Shown here: positions 1-8,277 of the stretch, one piece after another
How positions within the stretch are numbered: the stretch's first letter is position 1
Layout: every line of letters begins with the position of its first letter
Source of the DNA: Defluviitaleaceae bacterium
Lineage (GTDB): Bacteria; Bacillota; Clostridia; Lachnospirales; WQUN01
Length of the DNA: 55,479 bases
NCBI GenBank assembly: GCA_009781755.1
Contig: WQVD01000017.1
Coordinates: 1 to 55,479, forward strand
Direction: 5' to 3'
The notes under the pieces: generated by a model
What the model was told of the DNA's origin: nothing
The model's input: the letters and a program-made list of their open reading frames with translations, nothing else
Database searches by the model: none
Program-made: the position numbers and the translations under genes

Positions 1-141
1 AATATATGGAAAGCGATTGATACTATGTGCGAAATGTTCCCACCATTGGCGTTATCCGTGGCAGAACATTTTGGATTTTCATATCACCAAGATGAAGAAG
101 ATGGTATGCGGATATATCTCAAGTTAGTACGAGGTGTATAG
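1..141 (+). CDS. Aminoglycoside 6-adenylyltransferase-like protein, C-terminal end (partial)
   Basis: Only the last 46 codons are in the window, in frame from base 1 to the TAG at 139-141. The visible end (MCEMFPPLALSVAEHFGFSY and an acidic stretch) resembles the C-terminal helix of ANT(6)/AadE-type streptomycin adenylyltransferases, which typically end in a VAEHFGFEYP-like segment followed by an acidic patch. The family transfers AMP from ATP to an aminoglycoside. The catalytic nucleotidyltransferase domain lies outside the window, so activity cannot be judged. A nucleotidyltransferase and a GNAT gene follow downstream. Confidence 0.55.
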   Translation, partial: NIWKAIDTMCEMFPPLALSVAEHFGFSYHQDEEDGMRIYLKLVRGV

Positions 142-238
142 GTTAATTTTATGATATGTTCCACCATAGGTATGAGTAGCGTTATTTCTACCCTTCACAG
201 ATTGTATCCTAACCATCCATTTGCAGGAGGATGTATTA

Positions 239-1312
239 ATGAACAAACACCTTTATTGCTGTCAAAATGCGGCACAAAATTTCTTGGACCACATCATCCC
301 CGTTCCCGATGACTTCAATGTTGACCCCAAATGCCTTCACGGATTAGACCAAAGCGAATTTATTAATGGCTTAAAGGCCTTTACTGAAATCATACAGGCC
401 ATGTACATTGATATGATACAAAACACTGAAACATATGGTTTGCCGCTGGTAGAGGACATTCAATATGAAAAATACAACCCAAAAGCCGGAGCATCGTGGT
501 ATTCCGCATTTAGGTTGGTGACGACCCTGCACAACATGGTGCAATGCGGAGAACTGACGGGTGAAGGCATTGCGGTCAATAAAAAAATTTTTGCGGAAAC
601 TAACAAAAAACTAAAGAATTATAGCGTTTCCAATACCCCTATGATATTGAAAAAATTATGCGATTACGGTTTTATCATTCAAGGTAGCGAAACATTCACC
701 ATCTCCCACGCAGACGGTGGTTATATCATCCCTGCGTTATATGGTTACATGTCGAATGTGCGGCTATACAAGTACGCACTTTTTTCTTTGAATTACTTTT
801 TGGCAACACCGCAGGACACATGGTCTGATGCGTGGAGCATGTCAATGTTCGCCGAATACCTTGCGGGAGAGGAACGGGAATTTTACGAAAGTTTTAACAG
901 GCACTTGCTTACCACTGATTTGGTGGTAGGAAAATCGGATGATTACAGCAATATCTCATTTAGGCGTGAATATGTGATGCCCAAAGGCAAACCCATTCTT
1001 ATCCGCTTTCATTCCGACCATGGGACGCTACGTATAGGTCTGCGTTTGCGTCATATAAACAGCTACTCCGATTACATCGAAACCGTACCCGAGCGGGTCA
1101 AGCAGATTTTCCGCCGCGAATCCAACTGCCGTTTATGTAAAGAACCATGTGAGAACCTTTTTACTTGGACGTTTGAAGGTATAACCTATGCGGTGTGCGG
1201 ATATATGTATTATTTTGACATTGCCGATTATAAACCGGAGGACGTGGCGTTTTATAATCAAATTATTTTACGCGAAGTAAAAGCCGCCGGGCAGAAGGTT
1301 AAGAAAACATGA
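239..1312 (+). CDS. Conserved hypothetical protein with a Cys-rich CxxCxxxC motif
   Basis: A 357-residue soluble protein that I do not recognise. The start is the ATG at 239 because AGGAGG at 225-230 sits 8 bases before it; the TTG at 221 lies inside the Shine-Dalgarno sequence. There is no signal peptide or membrane segment. Near the C-terminus is CRLCKEPC, a possible metal or redox site, followed by a second cysteine (AVCGYMYYF). It overlaps the next gene by 4 bases (ATGA), so the two are probably translationally coupled. I infer no function. Confidence 0.75.
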   Translation: MNKHLYCCQNAAQNFLDHIIPVPDDFNVDPKCLHGLDQSEFINGLKAFTEIIQAMYIDMIQNTETYGLPLVEDIQYEKYNPKAGASWYSAFRLVTTLHNMVQCGELTGEGIAVNKKIFAETNKKLKNYSVSNTPMILKKLCDYGFIIQGSETFTISHADGGYIIPALYGYMSNVRLYKYALFSLNYFLATPQDTWSDAWSMSMFAEYLAGEEREFYESFNRHLLTTDLVVGKSDDYSNISFRREYVMPKGKPILIRFHSDHGTLRIGLRLRHINSYSDYIETVPERVKQIFRRESNCRLCKEPCENLFTWTFEGITYAVCGYMYYFDIADYKPEDVAFYNQIILREVKAAGQKVKKT

Positions 1313-2076
1313 AACGTTATCAAGCCGTAGAAGCGGTAAGCAAAGCAATACTAAACGACGGATTGGTTGAAGCCTTGTTCTTAAAAGGTTCCATCGCACG
1401 TGGCGAGGACGATGATTATTCGGATGTTGATATGTATGCCGTGGTGTTTCATGAAAATCGCGATAAATTTCTTGCAAGAAGAATACAATATTTAACGCAT
1501 TACATGCCCTTGGTGTATTGGTCGGAATCCGATTTTGTCGGCCCGCAAATTGTCGCTGTCTTTAAAAACGCGCTGCATTTTGACTTGTATACGGTTGCGC
1601 CGGACGCAATACCACAAACCGATGCAATTAAAATATTGTATGACAAAAATGGCGTGCTGGCGTCCTATCAACAAAAAGCACTTGGCATATCGCCCGCCGA
1701 TGTCGTGACGAATGTGCATGAATTTACGTTCGTACTTTTGGAGTTTGAAGCCGCATATATGCGAAAAGATTTTATTTGGTCTATACGGCTGTTTTATGCA
1801 TTATTGGCGCACCTTTCATTTGTCGCGCGGTATATACACGACGCAGACAACGCACAGCTTGCCTTAAAGCGATTGCACAAAGTGCTGCCGGTTCACCTCC
1901 GCACAAACTTTGAAAACATCCTTGAAAATGCCACGCCAACCCATGTACTCACTGCTGTTAAAATGATTGCAACGCTCGCAAAAGAACAAATCGCAGCACT
2001 TCCGAGCGATATAAAAGAGAACGTTAACATGAAATTCTTCACCCTGATGCAAGGCAAAATCGCCGGTATGCAATGA
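1309..2076 (+). CDS. Nucleotidyltransferase-domain protein (polymerase beta superfamily)
   Basis: 255 residues. The N-terminus carries the minimal nucleotidyltransferase signature: KGSIARG at about residues 26-32 followed by DVD at about 39-41, the metal-binding acidic pair. The remainder is helical, as in aminoglycoside-type and orphan nucleotidyltransferases. Proteins of this group transfer a nucleotide from NTP to a small molecule or protein. It is coupled to the upstream hypothetical gene by ATGA overlap. The substrate is unknown; resistance function is only suggested by the ANT(6)-like gene upstream. Confidence 0.75.
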   Translation: MKRYQAVEAVSKAILNDGLVEALFLKGSIARGEDDDYSDVDMYAVVFHENRDKFLARRIQYLTHYMPLVYWSESDFVGPQIVAVFKNALHFDLYTVAPDAIPQTDAIKILYDKNGVLASYQQKALGISPADVVTNVHEFTFVLLEFEAAYMRKDFIWSIRLFYALLAHLSFVARYIHDADNAQLALKRLHKVLPVHLRTNFENILENATPTHVLTAVKMIATLAKEQIAALPSDIKENVNMKFFTLMQGKIAGMQ

Positions 2077-2086
2077 TTTTGGAAAT

Positions 2087-2113
2087 CAACCGGTGGCAAT
2101 TTGTCACCAATTG
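2087..2113 (+). repeat. Degenerate copy of the dispersed palindrome family
   Basis: Arms CAACCGGTGGC and GTCACCAATTG face each other around a short AATTT centre. The copy is imperfect but follows the same plan as the better copies elsewhere in the window. It lies between the nucleotidyltransferase stop and the GNAT start. Confidence 0.55.
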
Positions 2114-2145
2114 AAAATTCCTCCCCAAGACGAAAGGATAAAATC

Positions 2146-3012
2146 ATGAAATCAATCGAAATATTAAAAGCGCATGACGCGGACGTGGCATACATCGAAT
2201 CACGCATCGAGGCGTACAACAACAACCTAGTACCGCCCGTCCCCACCGAGTACCTCGCCGCTTGCATAAAAGAAAACGATGAAATCGTAGGCGAAGTCAT
2301 GGCCGAAATCCATTTTGGCAACGTGCTTTTCATCGATATTTTATGGGTACATGAAAAATGCCGCGGCAAAGGTTATGCCACGGCACTTATGAATCATATT
2401 GAAAATTTGGGCATGACGCAGGGTTGCAAACTTAGTCACGTATCAACCTACGAATTTCAAGCGTTGGGTTTGTACGAAAAATTGGGTTATACGGTTTTCG
2501 GTTATATGGACGATGTGCCGTTGGAGTACAAGGATTACTACATGCAAAAAAAGTTGACCGCGCGCAATGCCGTGGACGCAAGCATTAAAATTCACCAACC
2601 AACGGAAGAAGAATTGGAAGATTTCAGCATCGGCTTGCAAGAATACAACAAAAGCAAATTGCGATTTGACTGCATTCCCATGTCCATTGGTTTTAACCGC
2701 TGCATCAAAGTGGGCGACGAAGTTGTGGGCGGAATATTGGCGTATGCATTTTGGAATATGGCGGTTGTGGAAGCACTTTGGGTAAAGGAAGAATTTCGCA
2801 ACAAAGGTTATGGCACCGCATTGTTAAACGCAGCAGAAAGCATTGCGAAAGAAAATAACCGTACCATCATTTACTTTGAAACATTTAATCCGCAAATGAA
2901 ACGCTTGTGTGAAAAATTGGGTTACACCGTTTACGGCGTTATGGATGATTATCCCGAAGGGCACCGCAGGTACTACATGTGCAAAAAGTTAACCGCCGAT
3001 GCTATTTCATAA
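2146..3012 (+). CDS. Tandem GNAT-family N-acetyltransferase
   Basis: 288 residues from the ATG at 2146 (an AAGG lies 8-9 bases upstream). Two GNAT domains are visible, one per half. Each has the acetyl-CoA pyrophosphate-binding loop: CRGKGYATAL in the first half and FRNKGYGTALL in the second. Each half ends with a matching KLGYTVfGymDD segment, so the gene arose by internal duplication. The family transfers an acetyl group from acetyl-CoA to an amine; the substrate cannot be told. It converges on and overlaps the 3' end of the next gene. Confidence 0.85.
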   Translation: MKSIEILKAHDADVAYIESRIEAYNNNLVPPVPTEYLAACIKENDEIVGEVMAEIHFGNVLFIDILWVHEKCRGKGYATALMNHIENLGMTQGCKLSHVSTYEFQALGLYEKLGYTVFGYMDDVPLEYKDYYMQKKLTARNAVDASIKIHQPTEEELEDFSIGLQEYNKSKLRFDCIPMSIGFNRCIKVGDEVVGGILAYAFWNMAVVEALWVKEEFRNKGYGTALLNAAESIAKENNRTIIYFETFNPQMKRLCEKLGYTVYGVMDDYPEGHRRYYMCKKLTADAIS

Positions 3013-3680
3013 ACTACTTTATCCCGCCAAACCACCCCACCCTTTAACAAGCAAGCCAAACCCCCAAACATAAGCATAAAACACTCCGCCACAAACACAA
3101 CGGGAAAGTCATCCCCCAGCAACCCCATTTTATTAAAAACGAACAAAGCCAACGAAAGCACCATCGCGATACCGAGCCAAAAATAAACGGTATCGCGCTT
3201 TCGTTTTTCCTTTGTTCGTTTATTTTTTTCCCGGTCGGATTTGGTGAAGCACAGCATGACCCAAACAATCATGCAGCCAAACCCTATAACCGCGCCAATG
3301 TTATGTAAAATACCGGACATCGTCGGTGACACGCCCAGCAGCCCCACGCGTTCAACATCCACGTAGGGGGAGGCGCACATCTGCAACGCTACCACCGTAA
3401 ACCCCGCAAACATCCCGGCAGTTACAACCCGATCCATTCGGTCGTGGGCATACACGATGGCATAAGTCAAAGCAAACAATGCCAACGCACCCAAGCAAAA
3501 CGGCAGTATCGGCGCAGTCCGATTTGCAATTGTCGCCGTTTCCGATATAGACAGCGGAAACGGCAGCCCATGCGTCACCATTGTAGCAAACAGCACCACC
3601 GGCCCGATGAAAATGGCAATGACCCCCATCGACTTTAATTGAAAACGCCTGAATCCTTTGCGTGTTCCCATAACATCCAT
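2973..3680 (-). CDS. Multi-pass membrane protein of unknown function
   Basis: About 235 residues from the ATG at 3680, which has a G-rich Shine-Dalgarno before it; an ATG at 3725 is also possible but has none. Six hydrophobic segments are visible, with a basic cytoplasmic loop (KSDREKNKRTKEKRKRD) between the fourth and fifth. The general look recalls DUF998/Frag1-type proteins, but I see no diagnostic motif. Its last 40 bases overlap the 3' end of the convergent GNAT gene. Confidence 0.65.
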   Translation of the reverse strand: MDVMGTRKGFRRFQLKSMGVIAIFIGPVVLFATMVTHGLPFPLSISETATIANRTAPILPFCLGALALFALTYAIVYAHDRMDRVVTAGMFAGFTVVALQMCASPYVDVERVGLLGVSPTMSGILHNIGAVIGFGCMIVWVMLCFTKSDREKNKRTKEKRKRDTVYFWLGIAMVLSLALFVFNKMGLLGDDFPVVFVAECFMLMFGGLACLLKGGVVWRDKVVYEIASAVNFLHM

Positions 3681-3751
3681 GATAATTGCCCCCCCGCACA
3701 CATCTATGTTCATACATTGCAACATATATGCGCCGACTGTTGGGATAATTC

Positions 3752-3918
3752 TTAGAAGCTGTGTTCATAGACGGCAATGGTGACATGGCGCGATAATTTC
3801 ACGACAATTGAGGAGGTATTGACGCGGCTTGCCGAGGGGCAAGCAAGGAAATGCCGACGAAAAGTGACGGGAAATTGACCGTCATGGCATCGTTAACGGC
3901 TATGAACACAGCTTCTTA
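3752..3918. mobile_element. MITE-like element with 16-bp perfect terminal inverted repeats
   Basis: GAAGCTGTGTTCATAG (3755-3770) is repeated inverted at 3900-3915, and both ends are flanked by TTA (3752-3754 and 3916-3918), consistent with a 3-bp target duplication. The interior (about 130 bp) has no credible transposase. A shorter copy of the same element is at 46041-46121. A TNA duplication is known for some IS5-family subgroups, so mobilisation by an IS5-type transposase elsewhere is plausible. Confidence 0.85.
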
Positions 3919-3931
3919 TACAACCACAAAC

Positions 3932-3960
3932 AAAAAACTCCACACAAATAAGTGCGGAGT
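3932..3960 (-). terminator. Rho-independent terminator (leftward)
   Basis: Read on the minus strand, an 8- to 9-bp stem (ACTCCGCAC / GTGTGGAGT) with a 6-nt loop is followed by TTTTTTG. It closes the structured, gene-free stretch downstream of rtcB. Confidence 0.8.
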
Positions 3961-4262
3961 AATTGCGATGCATGCGGGCAACATGGGTTATGTTACGCCG
4001 CTGGTGTTTCATAGACTTGCGTATTCGTTTGTAATTATGCGGAAAAGTAGGCGGGCTGCCCTTTATAGTACTTCCTGTGTTGACTCAAGCAAATCCATAG
4101 GATTTGCAAGTGCCGGCCGGCATTTTTGTGAGTCTAAGTCCGGTGGTAACGATTCGATCTTTAAGCATGTGTTGTACGGGATGCACGCAGTGACTTTTGC
4201 ATAAGTTTGCCGTGAGAGCCGAAATTACATGTTGCGGATGTCTAGGATACGCCGATGACTTG
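3932..4262 (-). ncRNA. Candidate structured non-coding RNA of about 330 nt
   Basis: No credible reading frame lies between the terminator and the end of rtcB, yet the stretch is rich in complementary segments on the minus strand: GACTCA pairing with TGAGTC around two hairpins, one of them GCAAATCC/GGATTTGC with a 3-nt loop, the other the self-complementary TGCCGGCCGGCA; and AACAT/ATGTT further on. It starts just after an extended -10 box (4268-4276) and ends at a clear terminator. I compared it by eye with tmRNA, SRP RNA, RNase P RNA and 6S RNA and could not match the conserved segments I know. Confidence 0.5.
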
Positions 4263-4267
4263 GGGGC

Positions 4268-4276
4268 AGTATAACA
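4268..4276 (-). promoter_or_regulatory. Extended -10 promoter element for the candidate ncRNA
   Basis: Minus strand TGTTATACT (extended -10 with TATACT). No good -35 is seen 17 bases upstream, which extended -10 promoters can tolerate. It lies between the rtcB stop and the structured stretch. Confidence 0.4.
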
Positions 4277-4351
4277 CCTCGCGCTTGCCCGTTTCTAAGA
4301 AAAAGGTTCAAAACTTTCGATGCTGCCGTGCGCATGCCGTCAAATCCTATT

Positions 4352-5470
4352 TCACTCTGCCGATTTAAAGTTATATAGCGGTTTCACCACTTGCACGATG
4401 TCCACCGTATCACCGATATATTGCACGATGTCGTTCATAGCCTTGTATGCGAAGGGTGCCTCATCCAGTGTGCTGCGGTTGATGGTGGATGAGAATATCC
4501 CTTTCATGGATTTTTCGTATTGCGATAGGGTGATGGTGTTTTTGGCCTCGGTACGGCTCATGATGCGACCTGCGCCGTGGGGGGCAGAGCGGTTCCAATC
4601 GTCGTTGCCCTTACCGATGCAAATGAGACTGCCGTCGCGCATGTTAAGGGGGATGAGTACCCGCTCGCCCGCTTGTGCCGATATAGCCCCCTTGCGCAAA
4701 ATCATGGCGTCGAGGTCGATGTAATTATGGATGGTGGTGAACGCGTCGGCGATTTTGAGCTTTGCCTTTTTCTCTAACACGTTGATGATGGCTTGGCGGT
4801 TGAGGGATGCGTACCGTTGGATGATGGCCATGTCGTGCAGGTAGTCGTGGAAGGGTTCGCCCTCTAAATACGCCAGCACGCGGTCAAATTTCTTGCGGTC
4901 GGCGTTGGTCTTTTTTATCAGGGTGTCTGCGGCTTTGTTTTGGTAAAATTCGCATACCTGCTTGCCCAGGTTTCGGCTGCCTGAATGCACGACCAAGTAC
5001 ATATCGCCATTTTCTGCCGTGCCCAACTCTATGAAGTGGTTGCCGCCGCCCAGCGTACCCAGCGAATGTTGGGCGCGGTTGATGTCTACATGCTTGGCGC
5101 AGCGCAATGCCGTCAAGTCGATGTCGTCGTTGTAATGGTGTGGCTCGTTCCGCGTCTTGAATCCGGCGGGCACGTGTTGGTGGATGGCCTTGTCCAGCTG
5201 GTTCAAATCCACGCGTTTGTCTTTGAGCAGCACGGTTTCCATACCGCAACCGATATCTACACCCACGAGGTTGGGCACCACTTTGTCCTTGATGGTCATG
5301 GTCGTGCCGATGGTGCAACCCATGCCCGCATGTACATCCGGCATGATACGTATCTTGCTGCCACTAATGAATTCTTGATTCAATAAGTGCTCAATTTGTT
5401 GCAACGCGCCGGGTTCGATTACGTCGGTGAACACCTTCGCCGTGACGTATTTGCCTTGTAATTCGCGCAT
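4352..5470 (-). CDS. rtcB: RtcB-family RNA ligase
   Basis: 372 residues, the short RtcB form. RtcB joins 2',3'-cyclic phosphate or 3'-phosphate RNA ends to 5'-OH ends with GTP and Mn2+, in RNA repair or tRNA splicing. Visible family motifs are PDVHAGMGCTIG, GVDIGCGM (metal-binding Asp/Cys), the GGGNHFIE metal site, HSGSRNLG and SAPHGAGR, the last containing the histidine that carries GMP in characterised homologues. The ATG at 5470 has AAGGAG 7 bases upstream. The gene stands alone, with the candidate ncRNA downstream on the same strand. Confidence 0.93.
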   Translation of the reverse strand: MRELQGKYVTAKVFTDVIEPGALQQIEHLLNQEFISGSKIRIMPDVHAGMGCTIGTTMTIKDKVVPNLVGVDIGCGMETVLLKDKRVDLNQLDKAIHQHVPAGFKTRNEPHHYNDDIDLTALRCAKHVDINRAQHSLGTLGGGNHFIELGTAENGDMYLVVHSGSRNLGKQVCEFYQNKAADTLIKKTNADRKKFDRVLAYLEGEPFHDYLHDMAIIQRYASLNRQAIINVLEKKAKLKIADAFTTIHNYIDLDAMILRKGAISAQAGERVLIPLNMRDGSLICIGKGNDDWNRSAPHGAGRIMSRTEAKNTITLSQYEKSMKGIFSSTINRSTLDEAPFAYKAMNDIVQYIGDTVDIVQVVKPLYNFKSAE

Positions 5471-5549
5471 GTTATCGCTCCTTTTTCAAAAAAATAAACG
5501 CATCGTTCCAACCAAAACGTTTGGATTCTGCGTTTAAATATGCCCTCTC

Positions 5550-5606
5550 GCAATCTTCGATTGCTGGCCGGGCGGCCTGACGCTTCCGCGTCACCGGCTT
5601 CGCCGG
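5550..5606. repeat. Cluster of four short back-to-back hairpins
   Basis: Four consecutive inverted repeats: GCAATC-TTC-GATTGC, GGCC-GGGC-GGCC, TGACGC-TTCC-GCGTCA and CCGGC-TTC-GCCGG. Three of the four loops are TTC or TTCC. They lie just beyond the 3' end of tRNA-Leu, with no T-run, so this is not a standard terminator; it resembles REP-type intergenic DNA. Confidence 0.6.
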
Positions 5607-5610
5607 AGTA

Positions 5611-5694
5611 TGCCCGAGGCCGGACTCGAACCGGCACGGTCTTGCGACCGAAGGATTTTAAGTCCTTTGCGTCTACCAATTCCGCCACTCGGGC
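5611..5694 (-). tRNA. tRNA-Leu (anticodon TAA)
   Basis: 84-nt class II tRNA on the minus strand. The acceptor GCCCGAG pairs with CTCGGGC and the discriminator base is A. The anticodon arm AAGGA-CTTAAAA-TCCTT gives anticodon TAA. A variable arm and the T-arm GCCGG-TTCGAGT-CCGGC are present. CCA is not encoded. A good promoter lies upstream at 5718-5746. Confidence 0.95.
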
Positions 5695-5717
5695 GTGTGG
5701 GGATTGTGCTGCCCGTT

Positions 5718-5746
5718 ATTATGCGGTCAAATACGGGGGGTGTCAA
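5718..5746 (-). promoter_or_regulatory. Sigma-A-type promoter of tRNA-Leu
   Basis: Minus strand TTGACA (5746-5741), 17-base spacer, CATAAT (5723-5718), about 24 bases before the tRNA 5' end. Confidence 0.75.
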
Positions 5747-5844
5747 TCATTTTTTGTATTCATTGCTTGTCGCGGGTGTTTATATCGGCTATGATGCCAA
5801 TCATGCACATTGTTGCGGATTATGGGTGAAATGAGGCTTGTATA

Positions 5845-6417
5845 GTGGAAATCGTTATTGTCATTATTTTGGCGGTAGGGTTGGTATTGGTTTCGGCGAT
5901 TGCAGTGGTGGCGATGCTGTGGATGCGCCGTCAAGAACAGAAGCAAGATTTTGCCATGAAAAATGCCGATACACTGCTGCGGTTGGAAGATGCGCTCAAC
6001 CGCGCGTTGAAGGAAATTGACATGAAGAAGCAGGCGTTATTGTCGCAATACAAGCCCGTATTGCACGCAACCGACGATCCCTCCTTGTTCACGTTAAACG
6101 AAATCGCCCCTCCTATAAAAAGAGGACGCGGCAGACCGCGCAAAACGCCCATCGTCGTCAACACACCCGCGGAGTCATTGGACGAAGCGGCAACCCATAC
6201 GCGTGATGCCGATTCTGTTTTTGATACCGCACCCGTCCAAGCCCCCGCACCCAAACCCATCCCACGCAAGCAATCCCAAACGTCCAAGCATCAAAAAGTA
6301 TTGGAACTGCGCGCGCAGGGCATGATCATTCCCGACATCGCCAAGAAATTATCCCTCAACCAAGGCGCGGTTACGCTCATATTGGATACGGCGGAGAAAC
6401 GTAGCGAATCAGAATAA
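5845..6417 (+). CDS. Membrane-anchored protein with AT-hook-like segment and C-terminal HTH (SwrB/DUF6115-like)
   Basis: 190 residues from the GTG at 5845 (GAGG 8 bases before). Residues 1-27 form one transmembrane helix; 28-70 are probably coiled coil; RGRGRPRK at about 92-99 resembles an AT-hook; a Pro/Ala-rich linker follows; the last 50 residues (VLELRAQGMIIPDIAKKLSL and NQGAVTLILDTAEK) form a helix-turn-helix like that in DUF6115/SwrB-type proteins, often linked to motility loci. No flagellar genes are nearby. It converges on comEC with a 9-base overlap. Confidence 0.65.
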   Translation: MEIVIVIILAVGLVLVSAIAVVAMLWMRRQEQKQDFAMKNADTLLRLEDALNRALKEIDMKKQALLSQYKPVLHATDDPSLFTLNEIAPPIKRGRGRPRKTPIVVNTPAESLDEAATHTRDADSVFDTAPVQAPAPKPIPRKQSQTSKHQKVLELRAQGMIIPDIAKKLSLNQGAVTLILDTAEKRSESE

Positions 6418-8268
6418 TTCCATGAACACCACACGCACACCGTTTTCCTCTACTGCGCGTTGTAATTGTGTTGGCAGTGGACGTTGAGGTGCGGGTAGGT
6501 ACAGGGTATGTATGCGCGGCATCAATGGAGCCAGGCGTGTGGCATCGCCCGGGCGCGGCCATTCGGTTAAGGTGAGTGAATCCGCGCGGCGGATGTTGCG
6601 GCGGTTGAGGTAACGCTCCAAGTCACGCTCGCCGCCGCGGCCTGTGCCTGTTATAGCGGCTTGGGCGTGGTGTCGGGTGATGGTGTATGCGCCTGGGGTA
6701 TGTAGGTGCGTAGTTTGTACGCGCGGTGGGAAGTTTTGTACATAGATGGCACCTAGCAGCGCCGCCGTGGCGAAGAGCAGCAACGGCAGGCGTTTTTTTA
6801 TTTGCGGGCCGAAGCCATGCATGACATAAGCAAAAGTTAACAGCACCGCCACGCTTGCGGCGGCAACGGGGATGCTTCCGCCGCCGGTGGGTACTAGCGC
6901 GTGGGGTAGTGACCCGAAAAAGCGGCTCACCGTTTCATACAGACGCAGGATGAAATACACTACGCCCGCGGGTATCGTGGCGGCGGGCAGCCACACCAAC
7001 CCCACCAATGCCGTCACCACACCCATCACCAACAGTGCCAGCATAAACGGCAGCAGCAGTACATTCGCGACAATGCTGTACAGCGGGATTTCATAAAAAT
7101 GAAACGCGAACACGATGTAGGTCGAAAATGCCGCCGCGCAACTTACTGCCAAGCCGTTGCGGATTTTGCCATAGGCGGGCATTTTGATGCGTGCGAATAG
7201 GCGTTCCAACGGCGCGGTCAGGATGGCGATGCCGTACACTGCGCTAAACGATAGCTGGAAGCCCACGTTGTAAATCATCAGCGGTTCCCACACCAGCAAC
7301 CCAATAAACGCCCAGCTGATGGTCGTTAACAAGTCATAATCGCGGTACAACACCCGGGCGAATACCAGCACCGCGCCCATCGACACCGCCCGTACCGTAG
7401 CAATCGCCGCGCCCGTCATCAAGCAGTACACGACCATGATGGCCAGCGTCGCCAACCCCGCGCGGCGCGGGTTCAATACCTTGCCCAGCAACGCGTTAAC
7501 GAATAGGGTCAGTATCGTCACATGCATGCCCGAAATGGACAACACATGGCGGATGCCTGCCACGCGATAGATTTCCACCAAGTCACGGTTTAAATCATCG
7601 CGGTCACCCAGCACCATCGAGCGGATGACGCCCGCTTCGCGCAGGGGCAGGACTTCGTCAAACACGGCTGCCATGGCGTTGCGTGCTTGGCGGGTCAGGG
7701 TGAAGAAATTCGTTTGCACTTCGCCCGCTTCTACGTGGATGGGCCATAAGATGCCGTCGATTTTCTGCGTGCCCAGGTGCAGGAAGGCGTCGTAGCCGCC
7801 GGGGTTTTGGGCACGTTCCAAGGGCAGAATTTCGCCCGTAAGTTGTATGGATTGACCGATTGTAACGGTGGGCAAATGTGGGCGCAGATACACCATCAAG
7901 CGCAATGATTCGTTATCGTGCCTTGCGTGGAAAACACGCACCACAACCCGCTGGTTGCCTCCCGCAGTCCACCCTTCTGTATCCAGCACCAGCCCATAAA
8001 AATCTTGCACACCGGGATGCATAACTGTGGCGGAGGGCTCCATCCGTGCCGCACCCCGCCACATCCCCAACGTCAAAAAAAGCACGAAAAAAAATACCGG
8101 CGCATACCGGTATTTCTTATACAACACGCCGCACACGCACACCGCGAATGCCAGCAATAGCACATACATAACGGGCGTAAACACCAGCGGAAACGTACCT
8201 GTTCCCACCAGCACCCCCACCGCAATAAAACCCGCGCACCAAAGTGCAGGGCGCAGGGTGGGGTTCAA
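6409..8268 (-). CDS. comEC: ComEC/Rec2-family DNA uptake channel lacking an intact metallo-hydrolase domain
   Basis: 619 residues. ComEC forms the inner-membrane channel that passes single-stranded DNA into the cell during transformation. Visible are the N-terminal hydrophobic/DUF4131-like region, the competence domain with its hallmark (GIRHVLSISGMHV, about residues 232-244) and about ten membrane helices. Typical Bacillota ComEC proteins continue with a metallo-beta-lactamase-like domain; here only about 110 residues follow the last helix and no HxHxDH motif is visible. The TTG start 9 bases after gerMN is uncertain because no strong Shine-Dalgarno is visible. Confidence 0.85.
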   Translation of the reverse strand: MNPTLRPALWCAGFIAVGVLVGTGTFPLVFTPVMYVLLLAFAVCVCGVLYKKYRYAPVFFFVLFLTLGMWRGAARMEPSATVMHPGVQDFYGLVLDTEGWTAGGNQRVVVRVFHARHDNESLRLMVYLRPHLPTVTIGQSIQLTGEILPLERAQNPGGYDAFLHLGTQKIDGILWPIHVEAGEVQTNFFTLTRQARNAMAAVFDEVLPLREAGVIRSMVLGDRDDLNRDLVEIYRVAGIRHVLSISGMHVTILTLFVNALLGKVLNPRRAGLATLAIMVVYCLMTGAAIATVRAVSMGAVLVFARVLYRDYDLLTTISWAFIGLLVWEPLMIYNVGFQLSFSAVYGIAILTAPLERLFARIKMPAYGKIRNGLAVSCAAAFSTYIVFAFHFYEIPLYSIVANVLLLPFMLALLVMGVVTALVGLVWLPAATIPAGVVYFILRLYETVSRFFGSLPHALVPTGGGSIPVAAASVAVLLTFAYVMHGFGPQIKKRLPLLLFATAALLGAIYVQNFPPRVQTTHLHTPGAYTITRHHAQAAITGTGRGGERDLERYLNRRNIRRADSLTLTEWPRPGDATRLAPLMPRIHTLYLPAPQRPLPTQLQRAVEENGVRVVFMELF

Positions 8269-8277
8269 AACGAGGAC

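Noticed and set aside
3851..4204. 117-codon open frame overlapping the MITE and the gene-free region
   Set aside because: No ribosome binding site, no family resemblance, and it crosses the MITE end and the terminator; best seen as chance.
3932..4262. tmRNA, SRP RNA, RNase P RNA or 6S RNA
   Set aside because: The tRNA-like ends, the SRP GGAAGG-type loop and the RNase P conserved segments were looked for on both strands and not found.
4985..5386. Rightward open frames opposite rtcB
   Set aside because: They are antisense shadows of a strongly conserved gene and have no start signals.
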